This document shows positions 52,616 through 64,000 of a DNA stretch of 64,000 bases, piece after piece. Within the stretch, counting starts at the first letter, position 1. Every line of letters starts with the position of its first letter. Source of the DNA: Platerodrilus igneus (lineage: Eukaryota > Arthropoda > Insecta > Coleoptera > Lycidae); contig JARFIW010001458.1 of the NCBI GenBank assembly GCA_036346225.1, positions 372,001 through 436,000 of the forward strand, written 5' to 3'. The translations under genes were made by a program, and so were the position numbers. The notes beneath the pieces were generated by a model. It made no database searches. It had not been told where the DNA came from and saw only the letters and a program-made list of their open reading frames with translations.

Positions 52616-52633
52616 ATCCTACCGACTGCGCCA
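52616..52633 (-). promoter_or_regulatory. Primer binding site of E1, tRNA-Ser type
   Basis: TGGCGCAGTCGGTAGGAT in element direction, the PBS form known from 17.6/297-type elements. Confidence 0.8.
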
Positions 52634-53209
52634 GTTAAGGTTCGCGGCTGCGAGCGGTCCTTTTTTAAAAAACATCTCCAACTTCTTAACACATTTATTT
52701 ATTGTTTTACAGAAATTAATTGGAATTTTGACAATCTTGAATGAATTAATCTAAGTCCGAAATTAATTAACTAATTGTACAAAGTGAGTTATCTACGAAC
52801 TGCAATGTTAAAGCTGAACGATGGGTTAACTGTCGTCAACTGGGGCTCCCGGACCTTTTATAATATCCCTACCCCCTTACATATCTGTGGGAACTTGCAG
52901 ACCTAATGTCTGCTTACACTTGACTCTATTCACAATACAATGTTGCGATCTTAATGCTATTCATAATTACTTTGTTGCGAGCTTACTTCTCCGTAATCTC
53001 GGTACGTGACTGTCTGTGACCTGACATCTGCAGTGTCACTTATCTCTGTGCTTCAAAGTAGCGTTTCCGTTCCCATGAACTTTAATAAACTGAAATGAAT
53101 TGTCCATTTACATTGTTGCACATCACTTAACGCATTTTCTAATATTTCTAATAATTTCCTAATTATTAGTTTCTTTACATATATATAACAATTGGGGGAT
53201 TACATAACT
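52633..53209 (-). repeat. 5' LTR of E1
   Basis: 577-bp LTR. Compared with the other copy it lacks a few bases (for instance the GACCGCCTGT segment before GTGACCTGACATCTGCAG). Confidence 0.88.
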
Positions 53210-53704
53210 TCTGTAGCTTGTTAAGCCTGTTTTGCAGTCTGTTACTTGGCAGGAACAGAGAATGAGGTATCTATTCACCTCACCTGACCATCTTATTCTG
53301 TTTTTAAGCTCCTCTTAGTGGAATTGCAGACAGCATGTACTGCAAAACACCTTTATTTGGTTTTGTTGTATCATCTCGTTTTTGCTCAGATTGTAACAGT
53401 TTTTATTGTTAAGAAAACGCTCTTTGAGATCTTGTCCGAAGGAAGGAGATTAACAATTCGGGCCTAACAATACAAGTGTAACTGTAGCAGTTTTTTAAAA
53501 AATTTGAACTTTTAAAGTTGAAACGGTTGTGACGGTTCTAAATTTTTAATGAAGCCTTTACAATAATAGTGCACGTGAGACGCAGTTATTCAGAACTTCG
53601 AAAGGACTTAAAATTTTTACGTGTACAAGATGGAATGATAAAAAATATTGTGCCAACGGCTAACCTGGCCATTACCCCAAAGGAGAGTATGACACGGACA
53701 AGGT
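53210..53704. other. Flank of E1, nothing recognised
   Basis: AT-rich sequence without a supported gene. No target duplication can be tested here because the left LTR is flanked by leader sequence. Confidence 0.4.
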
Positions 53705-55262
53705 TGAAATATTCTTTGTTAAACTAAAAACAAAATGAAATGAAGTTGGACACACTGTATCTAGTAAGTATTAAAAAAATATAATTTTTAGGGTAAATAC
53801 AGAAACCTTATCAGAATAGTTTTAAAACTTTTTAATTTATCCTTTTTTAGAAATGGAACATACTAAAATCGGAAAGTTTCTATTCTATAATAAATAATTT
53901 GTATTCAATGCTAATTATAAAAAGGAAACAAAATAATTTCATATGATTTAGTCATATAAGAAACTATTAATTAAACAAAATTTCGTTACTTAGCTGTTAG
54001 GATTTCTGAGCCATCTCTGTCTATTTATAAATGCAACTTGTTTAAAAGCTAAATAATTCCAAGTGCATGAACTGTCTTACTAGTGCTCTCCGATTATTGG
54101 ATTAGTCTGTTAGAGGGATGCAATGCTTGGATAAGCAACGAACTTTCAGTTGAGTAGTAATAGTAGTATTGTTGATTATCATGCGAGTGTCGCATGAGAT
54201 TTGTCTCAAGTACTCGAGGGTAGTTATAATGCTTCCAAGAGCATTGCGATATTCTATACTAAAATGTCTTGTAATTGTAAATAATGTTATTAACTACTCT
54301 AACTAATAAGGAGATGTGCATATGTAAATGAATACGTGCGTTTTATTACTTTATATTACATGCCCAATCGAAGATAAAGAACGCCTATCTAGAAATAGGT
54401 TTCAATTTATTAATTGTGCTAATACAATAAAGAAAAGGTGCAGCTCATAATACTTGTAGGTTGTATAAATAAACCTTCTCGTACATTAGCATTTAGATAA
54501 GCATCAGATCTGATAATCACGTACAACTTCAATCAAAAACTGTAATTCAAAGCAATCTTAAAATAATTATTACTGCGAATTTCAAATATAACAAAGCTGG
54601 AGCAAAAACTACTTTCAAGAAAATATATATTCTAAGTGAAAAATATTAAATAATCAACGAAAAAATATTCTACCGGCTCAGTTGGGTGACAGGTCCTACA
54701 GACTAGAATGATGGAGTTTTCTGTGGCTTTAAACTTAGCCATTTGTGCGAAAGAAGGTTGCGAAATAAAAAATCCATTTGGGATTAAGCAAAAATAACTC
54801 ATCCTTAACCTATGGTCGCTGGCTGCTATCCTTAGATTAGTTGGGCTCAGGTTGCTTGCAGTGACAAAGCGTAACCATCGACTCCCCATCCGGCTTGACT
54901 CAAATATGATATGGAAGTGAGTGGATTCAGAAAATGACTTACAAAGACAGTTCAACCAGGGGAAATCTTATAAGAACAGAACTTAAATGCCCACGCGCCG
55001 TGTGTATGAAACAAGTTGAAAATCTTGAGGTATATTATGAACATTAAGGTTTTTACACAGACTTTTGAAAGATATTGCTATTTACTACTTTAAAAACCTG
55101 GTTTCAAAACAGCTGAATTGTTTTCTACATTACTGCGGGTACAAAATGTTGAAGTTAGCCTTATAATTTAACCAAACTAGATAATGTTGTTTTCCATAAG
55201 GCACCAAGGACTTATTAAAAATTCGAAAATCTATCTAAATTTGCAAATAAATATTCTTGGCG
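53705..55262. repeat. Unknown repeat, copy 1 (with solo LTR)
   Basis: About 1.06 kb once the solo LTR is removed. Shares AAATATTCTTTGTTAAACT, TAATTTTTAGGGTA.ATACAGAAACC, GACTCCCCATC.GGCTTGACTC and TATATTNTGAACA.TAAGGT with copy 2. No clear ORF. A 107-codon frame (54955-54632) is not conserved in copy 2 and is probably chance. Confidence 0.7.
53995..54485. mobile_element. Solo LTR, 491 bp, TSD TTAGC
   Basis: Starts TGTTAGGATTTCTGAGCC and ends CTTCTCGTACA, with TTAGC at 53990-53994 and 54486-54490. AATAAACC near the end is a polyadenylation signal candidate. Copy 2 keeps the empty site (ACTTAGCATTTAGA at about 55606). A 5-bp TSD fits copia or BEL families. Confidence 0.85.
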
Positions 55263-55317
55263 AGTTTTTTTTTTTACTTAATACCTCTATGTTGTTTCGA
55301 AAAGCAATTTCTTTATA

Positions 55318-56720
55318 TACAAAATATTCTTTGTTAAACTGAAAACAAAATAAAGTAAAGTTGAAACCCACTGTATCTAGCAAGAATTTAAAAAAATATA
55401 TAATTTTTAGGGTAGATACAGAAACCCTATCGGAGTAGATAGTTTTAAAATTCTTTAATTTATCCTTTTTAGAAAATGGCACTTACTAAAATCATAAGGT
55501 ATCTACTCTATAATAAATAATTTGTATCCCATAATAAATATAAAAAAGAAAAAAATTATTGCGCATGTTCTAGTCATATAGAAAATATTAGTTAAAATTT
55601 CGTTACTTAGCATTTAGATGAGCATCAGATTTGATAATCACATACAAATTTAATCAAAAACTGCAATTCAAGCAATCTTAAAATAGTTATTAGTGAGAAT
55701 TTCAAATATAACACAGAGCAAATATGATTTTCAAAAAAATACACATTCTAAGTAAAAAATATTAAATAATCAACAAAAAAAATATATCAATTCAGTTGGA
55801 TGCTGGGTCTTATAAACTAGAACAATAGAGTTTTTCATGGCTTTAAACTCAGCTCATTGTGAGAAAGGGGGTTGTGAAATTAAAAATCCATATCGGAATT
55901 AGGTAAAATTCAGCCTTAACCACTGGCTTCTGGCTGCTACCCTTTCATTAGGTGCAGGTTCCAGCTGGTTGCTTGCAGTGATAAAGACAATAGCCCCAGA
56001 CTGATGTCGTAGTACATAACGGGTGAGCTCAAGGATGATAGTAATCTCAAAGATGCTTGGACATTAACGATATTAGTTGGATTGATGGTATATCTAAGCT
56101 AGGAGATATGTGTTGGTTCGGTAGTATTTATTGGCCTTAGCAAATTTTGTTGACTAGAGAGAATTTGTAGACTCTAAAGAATTTGTTTGGCTATACAGGA
56201 TTTTTGACCCTACAGGATTTGTGCTGAAATAAAAATAGATATAAGGCACTTAAATTTTTCACCACTAAATCTCACCGACTCCCCATCTGGCTTGACTCGA
56301 AAATGATGTGGATGTGAGCAGATTCAGAAAATGACTCACAAGACAGCTCAATCGAGAGAAATCTTATCAGAACAAATGTTTGATGCCCATGCACCATGTG
56401 TATGAAACATGTTGAAAACCTTGAGGTATATTGTGAACAATAAGGTGTTTACACAGACCTTTGAAAGAGTATATTGCTATTTACGACTTTATAAACCAAG
56501 TTTCAAAACAGCTGAATAGTTTTCTACATAATTGTGGATACAAAATGTTGAACTTAGCCTTATACTTTAATCAAACTAGCAAATCACATGATGTATTCCA
56601 TATGAAACCAAAGACATAATAATTCCAAAATCTATCTAAATTTGCAAATAAATACTTGGCAATTTTTTTTCTCTTGCTTTAATACCTCTATGTTATTTCG
56701 AGAACCAATTTTTTTATATA
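55318..56720. repeat. Unknown repeat, copy 2 (with 0.28-kb insertion)
   Basis: Diverged direct copy of 53705-55262. About 285 bp (55988-56272) between GTGATAAAG and CACCGACTCCCC has no counterpart in copy 1. This stretch has GAATTTGTAGACTCTAAAGAA-type short repeats. Confidence 0.7.
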
Positions 56721-59700
56721 GCAAAAAAAATTGTTACTAGGTGCAATATTCCCGTTACACCCCTAAACATAATCTTAGCTGATTCTTGTTCCAATTTTTG
56801 TTTTTTATTGCTTTCCCACAAGTACAGCAATAGTGACAGTCTGTCTGAGCAGAACTGTTGCCTGTTGCCCTACAGGTGTCCACTTGTGATACTGCACTGA
56901 CCTCCAGAGCCATTCAGCCCTTACCACTGATTGCTTTATAGAATGGCTAGATATTACTAGGGACCATGTGTTTCTTAGGCATGTAAGGAGAATGACCTTT
57001 CCTTTGTGGAGGGAATATGCATATGTGTGAGCACATGCATGTGTTTATGGGCATGCACGTGCATTGTTGTGCATGTGTGGATGTGTGAAAGAAAGTATAG
57101 AGTGACCTTTGCCGCTTCCTAATACAAACAAGTCGTAACTTGGGGATATTCTATGTTCACACCCACACATGGTTATTATTATTATTACTATTGTTAGTTT
57201 AGATTTTTGTATTATTAACAGAATTAATTTCAAGATTCAACATTTGGAAGATTGAAAATAACAAAAGAAATTGAATGATGTATGAATTTAGTTAGTAGAG
57301 CTGTATTTTTAAAATGAATTATTAACTTGTGGCAAACTGCTAACCTTGGAATGTTGACAAAAACGTTTCCTTAGTTTTGTTTAAAAATGCCATCGAAGTT
57401 TTAATAGGAGATTTTTTCCTCTGAAATCTGTCCATGGATCAAGGAGATAGAAGAAATGGATATTTCAAATGTGAAAAACTTTGAAAGAGAAAATAGCTAT
57501 CCCGTGTTAATATTGCTGGGATATGAGCGTGAAGGTAAGGATAAAAATGGGCAATCAACAAGAATGGTTTGGACGTCACTTAAATAGAGTAAGATATGAA
57601 GAAAGGAGTTAGAACCCCTTCAAATAATAGATAAAATTAAATTTTTATATAAAATACTTAAGTTTTTGCTTAACTCTCAATGCACATTAATTTATCCATT
57701 TTTAACTGTATATAACCTAGAATAAGTATACTTACTCCTGCAAAATCTTAAACACATGCAAAGTAAAACTCCTTGGAGCAATTCAACCAATGGAACCCTC
57801 GATAACTCGTAAATTTCATACTATATCGAACATCAAATAAACTAATAATAGATTTAGTCACAATCTTAAAATTTAAATATTTCCTTACCTTCATAATCGT
57901 CCTTGTTAAATCTATCAATCTTGAAGGCAGTAGATAGACTTATTATAGAACAAATGCTTATTACGTCGATGTTCTAGTACCTTCGAGGATCTGGGATCAT
58001 TATCAATACATTTGATATGGAATATGCTTTTGAATGCATTTTACTATTTGATATCGCTCAATTTAATGGTTTAAGTTTTTCTATACTTAAAATTGTTAAA
58101 TTAATGTTTGTGATAGGTGAAATAGGCATTAAAACCCAGTAACAATAAAAGGCTGCTTCGCTAACTCAAGTGGTGCAGAAGTGGATTTCTATAGATAAAT
58201 GAGAAAAGAAAATAAATACAAAATTAATAATTAACAAGGTTTAACTTCAAAAATTCTACATTACATTAACACATACACTGAAAAATATTGTGTCTGTAAA
58301 ATTCGATAGCGTCATATAGTCTGTCTCCACAAGAATTGTGATGTCCTCTCTATGTAGAAGACTTCCTTACTTTGGTATTCTAAAGTTGGTCCTAATTAAA
58401 TTTCTCAAAATAAAAAGGCTCTTCTAATATGACTATTACTGGAATACCTGAGCATCCTTTACAAATCACTGACCACCTATTTCCTAAATAATTAAAATAA
58501 AAATCCACTTAAACATAACCTCTATTAACATAAAAATATAAGTTCACTACACATACACATATCCTTTTCTAAAAATAAATCTTACCCTGTAATGTCCATA
58601 TGTTGCTGAACTATATCCTAAAGAAAATTTTACAGAAAAACTTAAAGCTAAATCATCAACAAAACTATCCGAACATCCACATTTTCATGCTTTCTTATTT
58701 AATGATTCCCAAATTATTGGTAATGTCGTTCATTAAACGAGAAAAGTTTAATGCCAACTTTCTACAACACATTGCCCTTTCCAAAATACTTAACACCTAC
58801 ATATGTTTTAATATTTTACTACTAATAACCTTATCCTTAAACTTAATAACCAATCGTTCCGTCGATAAGTACCTAATAAAAAAATTACTACGATGTACAA
58901 TTAATGTCCTATGTTGAAAAATGACAAAACATATTTGTCCTAGCTCACATATAAATTATACTGAATTATAAACAAGTCTATACTATTACTTACAGTTTTA
59001 TTCATCTAATTTAGATAACGTCCAGACCACACTAGCTTTCCATTTTTCCTAACATCACTACATTTTTTCACTAATAATCCCTTAACTTTTCAGTTTCCAA
59101 ATTTAACTTGTCCAGGATCTCACACAGGACAGCCCCTCTCGCCATCTGCTATTCCACTTCTCGTATTCCTAAATCATCGATATGTTCAGATCAATAAGTC
59201 CTACACATCGCACTTCTATCTATTCCAAGCCCTTTCCCCTTCTGTTCTATTCGCACACGTATCTCTACATTTTTGACGTTTACAGGTGACCGATTTCTAT
59301 CAGTGTGTTTAATTCTCCTTGCGTTGCATTCAACAAAACTCATTTTCTTCCCTGTAAATCATGTTTTATTACGGTCAGCATCTAGGTAATACAATGTATA
59401 GAGTTTACATTATGCTTTTTCACTATTCTCACACCTTGTCTTTTATAATGAGATGACTACCTCACATATATAACCCGATCTTCTGTAATTATGCTTTCTC
59501 AATGTCTAGTTGATACATTGTAATAAAGGTATTAGTCGTTTACTTTATGATAGTTGCGATAATGTCTATTAAAACTATGTCGTATTACATGGAAGTTATT
59601 AAACAAGCTTCCTAAAGCTCACATTTGGGGCATATTAATGAATTCACTATTTTCATAACAAGCTTCTTATGTCAGACTTTTACTTTAAAATTTGGTAGTT

Positions 59701-59960
59701 ATAATTGATTCGTTAACATCCTGGTGGTTTAAAATAATTTGCAACCCGTTATTCAAGTTCCCCTATGTATTTTACAGAAATAACATGAATTTCTTTGTGG
59801 CTTTCAGTTTAATTTGAATAAAAATACGAATTTAATTGCAAGTCTTGGTTTTTAAACATTATTTTGCATGAACATTAAGAATATACAGAGTGCTTCAATA
59901 ACCCATTAGTTCAATCAAGATTATATATTTATTTCATATCTAATTTAACGTTAATGTAAG
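56721..59960. other. Non-coding, nothing recognised
   Basis: 3.2 kb AT-rich. A GT-rich patch (57005-57080, GCATGTGTG-type) and short open frames (e.g. 58600-58917) without recognisable motif. No supported gene. Confidence 0.45.
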
Positions 59961-59963
59961 GCA

Positions 59964-60900
59964 TTGCGTTACATGTTTTCGCTTAGAAACGTTACCCAAA
60001 TATTAATATATAATATTAACAACACCTTTGAATTTGCAGATTTTATTAATAATTTTCAATTCACAGAAAATTACATACTAATAATCTTAGGCATTATTTC
60101 CTTATTTATGAATATACCAAAAGAACTAGCTTTACAAAATATTAATAGTATTTGGACTAAAGTTAAATTAAATACTAAAATTGGCAAAAACATGTTCCTA
60201 GAAATATTGAATTTATATTTGAGTCTAGCTATTTTTCATTCAACAACAAATATCTTAAAAAAAATATTTGGCTGTCCAATGGGCTCAAACATAAGTTCAA
60301 TAATTGTTGATATAACGAATACATTACTTGATCAAGACATACCCAAAGTATCCTTTCAACTGCCTTTTATTAAAAAATTTGTGGATGATATAATTACAGC
60401 TATATCTTTTACAAAAAGTTAATAAGAATTTATACATTTTTAACAATTACAATCCATATATACAATTTACAACTGAACTAGAAATAAATAACTGATTACC
60501 ATTGCTAGATACTTGATTAATTAGAACAACGGCAAATAAAAACACCCTAGATTGGTATCATCAAACAATAAATTTTAATAGATATATCAACTTTTATTCG
60601 TAATAACCATTTAGTATAAAAATTAATTTTGTGTTAGGAATGAGACACCGTATAGAAAAAATTACTCATCCTTCTTTACACAAAAAGAATTAAAATCTTT
60701 TTTCTAAAATATTAAAATGAAATAGTTATCCATCAATTTAAAAAAAAAAACTTTACAGACTAAATAAATAAATAAATATTCGAAACAAAATAAAAATAAC
60801 AACCAAAATAGCATTTATAAATCGCAGAACACATAGAACACTTAACACCCAAATTATTTAAAGTATTTAAAAAAGAAAACAAAAATTAAAAAAGTAATAC
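59964..60900 (+). pseudogene. Penelope-like element reverse transcriptase, decayed
   Basis: Open frame 59964-60422 with SLFMNIPKELALQNINSIWT, KIFGCPMGSNISSIIVDITN and FVDDIITAISF. The FVDD form of the YxDD motif and the GCPMGSxISSIIVD segment are typical of Penelope-like RTs. In broken frames after 60422: YNPYIQFTTELEINN, DWYHQTINFNRYINFYS and GMRHRIEKITHPS, continuing the fingers/thumb part. A GIY-YIG endonuclease is not recognised. 5' part missing. Confidence 0.75.
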
Positions 60901-62560
60901 CATCGGTCTGTAAACCAAAAACGCCAACTGCAGCCGTTGTATCACCCTTTTCACAACTAGGCAACTCTTGGTTGTTGCTAACTTCGTGATCTACATCAAC
61001 AATCTTCACAACACATACACGGAAGTCTTTCCGCAGTAATTTTTCTTCAACATCCACGTGTAAATGGCATTCTGTAGACAGTGATTAAAAAAGCTTATTT
61101 TGCGTACAAATTAAAATTCAATTTTCAATATAAGGCAGCAGTGATACAGTAGCACATAACTAATATTCAAAATTCCAAGAAGCATGCTATATACAAGCAT
61201 TACACATTATGTCATATGTGGGCAGTCTAATACAGTGCCCTACAACTTCTGCATAAATAATTTAGGTCACGGTTTACATTACGTGACCTCAGCTAGGGAC
61301 TTCTACCTTGCGGTAAATACTTTCAAATACGTCTAAAATAAAAAATCAACATAAAAAAATCACGTTTTTTGCGATTTATGCGTAAAAAACGAGATTTTTG
61401 TATCCAATTTTGAGGTTATGTAACCCGATTAGGTGTTATTTTAATTTTGCTTTAATTATGTTTAGGGCATTCATTGTGATATAATAAAAGGACGAAACAC
61501 ATTTGGAGAGTTATTTCTGATAATCTATTTTGAATACAACTAACACAAGGTTTGAATATATTGCCAAAAAATTTTTGCTTAACCTTTTCAAAGAATGTGT
61601 TAGGAATATAACTTAGTTGTTTTGATTGTTTCTTTTATCACAAATACACACCACTAAACTATTAAATACTTACGTTTTCGGTTACTATTATTGCTCATTA
61701 CCATTTTTACTATAAGAATTAAATTCTATTTTTATTTTGTGAAGAATTAAAGTATGTTGCATAATTAGTATCCCATTCTGAGATGTTAGTGCGTAAGATA
61801 ACAAGGATGTGCAATGAATGATTAGGCAAAACGTTGTTTAATATTACCTCACTAATATTATTTGTTGCTGAGAGTATCATTAAGGTTATTGATATAGTAG
61901 TTGTATAGTAGAATTTATTTAAGAAGAGTCTGTACGTCATCATGCGCACACGGCTAAAACGGTGTCAACTTAGTTCATGGTTTATAAATAGGCGTGTTCG
62001 TTCAGCATATCAGTGAGGTAGATAATTTGCTGTTAAATGTCAATTGATAATAATAATATGATATAAATAAAAAAATACAAGTACAAGTACAATGAAAGTG
62101 TACATTTACGTAGGTATATCTGATTACAACAATAAGCAAGCAGCGCTAGAGACCCAAATAGTGCAATTAACACACACGAATGTATATTTGTACCTTTATG
62201 TACTTGAAGTAATAGCATAAGAAATTACCGCACCTAAGAACTTAGTGTTCTTGTATGTGCAGCAAGATTTTCATGTTAATTTAATGCTGTAATAGGTTAC
62301 ATTGTTGAAATGTAATTTAGTGTATTATTATACGACAATTATTTATAACATTAATTTACTAACTTCAGTTGAGTTATGAATCATATGATTGAATAAACTG
62401 TTTATGTTGTTGCAAATCTATGTTGAAATCTAATTTAGTTTGTTGTTATTATTCATGCACCAAGTTTATTATTAAAACCAAGTTAAACATTCTGATTAAC
62501 ATTTAATTCAGGTGTATAAACTAAGGAATCAATCAATAAGTTTAGAAGAGTGTTAATGTA
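60901..62560. other. Non-coding, nothing recognised
   Basis: AT-rich, no supported gene. A short frame at 61057-60854 may be chance. Confidence 0.45.
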
Positions 62561-62569
62561 GCTCAAAAA

Positions 62570-64000
62570 AAATATATATGAAAAGAAAAGAAAAATATGA
62601 AACAGTAATGATGTATAAAATGAAGAATAGTTTATTATTTGTCCCTCCTGTAGAGGAATCAATGTTAGCTAGATAGTTTACCAATATATATGCTACAATT
62701 TTTTTAGAGAATAATCTTGCATTATTAATGTTTTAGTTCTGTTGGTAGAATATTATATAAAGTAATGCCATAATATGTTAGTGATTGTTGCTTTTTTGCA
62801 ATATTTATACAAAGCAATGTGTATTTATATGTGGCCAAGCCTCGCGTATTCATTTCATGTTTTAGGATGTGCCGGTATGAAGAGTTATTATAAATGAAAT
62901 TGTATACTGATTTTATATATTTCTGTTTAACACTGAGCATTTTAGTTTCTGTATATAGACTGACTGTATAATATAATTTGCTTTTGTTGTACATAATTTA
63001 TGAGTTAAATTTATGTACAATTTCTAAGGGTTTTATAACATTGTCATATCCATACCCCCAACAGCAGATTGCGTATGTGATTATTGAGTCTACTAATGCA
63101 TAGTATATCCTCCGTAGTAAAGATATGTTTATAAAATTACGAGCTCTAAAAAGAATAGGAGTTATATTACGTAATTTTTTAATCAAAGGTTCTATTTGTT
63201 TATTCCATTTAAGGCCTTCATCTATTATAATGCCAAGATATTTTATAGATGTTACTTTATGTATTTGATCTTTACAATTGCAGAGTTGTATGTTGTCACA
63301 TATGGGCTTGTGAATTAAAATATTGGGCATTTGGGGTTGAAAAGTGTTTTGTAATGTAAATGTCATAAATTTCGTTTTGTTCATATTCATGCTGTCGATT
63401 ACAGTCTAGGTAGTTTTTATTATTGTTATGCTTTTATTTAATTTAGTAATAACTACATCTTCCCATGTTTGGCCGTTGAACAATATAACGGTGTTATCAG
63501 CATATGATATAGTTTTACAGTCAAGCTTCAAATCATGCATGTCGTTTATGTAAATTAAAAATAGTATGGGACCTAAAACTGTTCCTTGTGGCACTCCGCA
63601 GGTAATAAGTTGTGGCCGACTGAGGACGTTGTTTATTCGTACAGTTTGAAATCGCAATGAAAGATAATCCTTTAGTAATTCTAGTGGTATTCCTCTAATT
63701 CCACATTGTTGTAATTTATTTACTAGCGTTGTATGATGGACTGTGTCGAAGACTTTGGATAGGTTTAGAAAAATAGCCAAACTACGCATGTTGAGAACCA
63801 GGATGTCAATAATATCTATAGTTAATGTGGATATAGCATTTTCTGTTGATAGATTAATATGGAATCCAAATTGAAAGGGACATAATATTTTATATTTTTC
63901 AATAAATGAACAGAGTCTAGTTTTTACCATCTTCTCAAAGATTTTTGCAATATCACTTATTAGTGAAATAGGCCAATAATTATATCATATATGTCACCCG
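62570..64000 (-). mobile_element. LINE (Jockey/CR1-like) 3' part, decayed
   Basis: Minus strand. The RT block 63930-63406 carries FQFGFHINLSTENAISTLT, FLNLSKVFDTVHHTTLVNKL, GVPQGTVLGPILFLIYINDM and SYADNTVILF, where the catalytic YADD reads YADN. After a frameshift, VTSIKYLGIIIDEGLKWNKQ and IITYAICCWGYGY (63390-62998), then a C-terminal block (62994-62725). The element runs off the right edge. Its 3' end, near an A-rich stretch around 62570-62600, lies at left. Inactive by the motif change and frameshifts. Confidence 0.85.

Larger units (their letters stand above)
36329..53209 (-). mobile_element. Errantivirus-like (17.6/297 type) element E1, nested host
   Basis: Minus orientation: 5' LTR 52633-53209, PBS 52616-52633, leader to 50837, gag, pol, env, 3' LTR 36329-36918. 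Element E2 (39463-46514) sits in the integrase gene and a SINE (38456-38761) sits in env. LTRs start AGTTATGTAA and end CTTAACT in element direction, the AGT...ACT form of errantiviruses. LTR lengths of 577 and 590 bp with several indels show it is older than the gypsy element at left. All genes are broken. Confidence 0.9.

Noticed and set aside
54632..54955. 107-codon minus-strand frame
   Set aside because: The frame is not kept in the paralogous repeat copy and no motif is seen.
57005..57240. GT-rich patch as CRISPR or satellite
   Set aside because: Irregular microsatellite-like sequence without regular repeat-spacer structure.

Overview
The window looks like a piece of nuclear genome from an arthropod, most likely an insect. 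It is AT-rich and contains insect-type Ty3/gypsy errantivirus-like elements, a BEL/Pao remnant, a Maverick/Polinton (adintovirus-type) element, Penelope-like and LINE remnants, a pogo-type transposase and tRNA-headed SINEs. I see no host housekeeping gene, rRNA, CRISPR array or bacterial operon. It reads as a transposon graveyard with a few young, intact insertions, and nested insertions give a clear order of events.

Left part (1-18180). A Polinton/adintovirus-type element occupies about 1-6680 and 16107-16961. A minus-strand block holds an unrecognised ORF, a DUF8207 protein and a packaging ATPase. A plus-strand block holds a PLA2-like/minor capsid protein, an adenain-type protease, penton, a 50-aa ORF and the major capsid protein. 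A protein-primed family B DNA polymerase lies on the minus strand. All but the 50-aa ORF are broken. A near-intact Ty3/gypsy element (6684-16102, minus strand) sits inside the polymerase gene with a 4-bp target duplication. Its LTRs are about 1.67 kb, gag and pol are open, and the gag-pol junction has a slippery site followed by a foldable pseudoknot. Next comes a 0.7-kb inverted repeat with a tRNA-like sequence in each arm.

Middle part (18181-36258). A decayed BEL/Pao gag-pro region (18181-27998) is split by an 8.27-kb element with terminal inverted repeats (18639-26905), flanked by a 6-bp near-duplication. I do not recognise this element. It carries compact genes on both strands, including an intact 253-aa ORF, a 101-aa ORF ending in a DSGYHS motif and a small membrane protein, plus two short ORFs repeated in 1.45-kb palindromic arms. 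It looks like an inverted dimer that lost about 3.5 kb from one half, and is my main candidate for something undescribed. A 412/mdg1-like gypsy fragment follows. It is broken by a SINE and carries a decayed OARD1-like macro domain. A pogo-type transposase pseudogene and a LINE remnant come after it.

Right part (36258-64000). An errantivirus-like element (36329-53209, minus strand; gag, pol and env, all broken) carries a second, related element (39463-46514) inside its integrase gene and a SINE inside env. The inner element has lost integrase and most of env. Then come two diverged copies of an unknown repeat, one carrying a 491-bp solo LTR whose empty site survives in the other copy, followed by non-coding sequence, a Penelope-like reverse transcriptase remnant and a Jockey/CR1-like LINE remnant running off the right edge.
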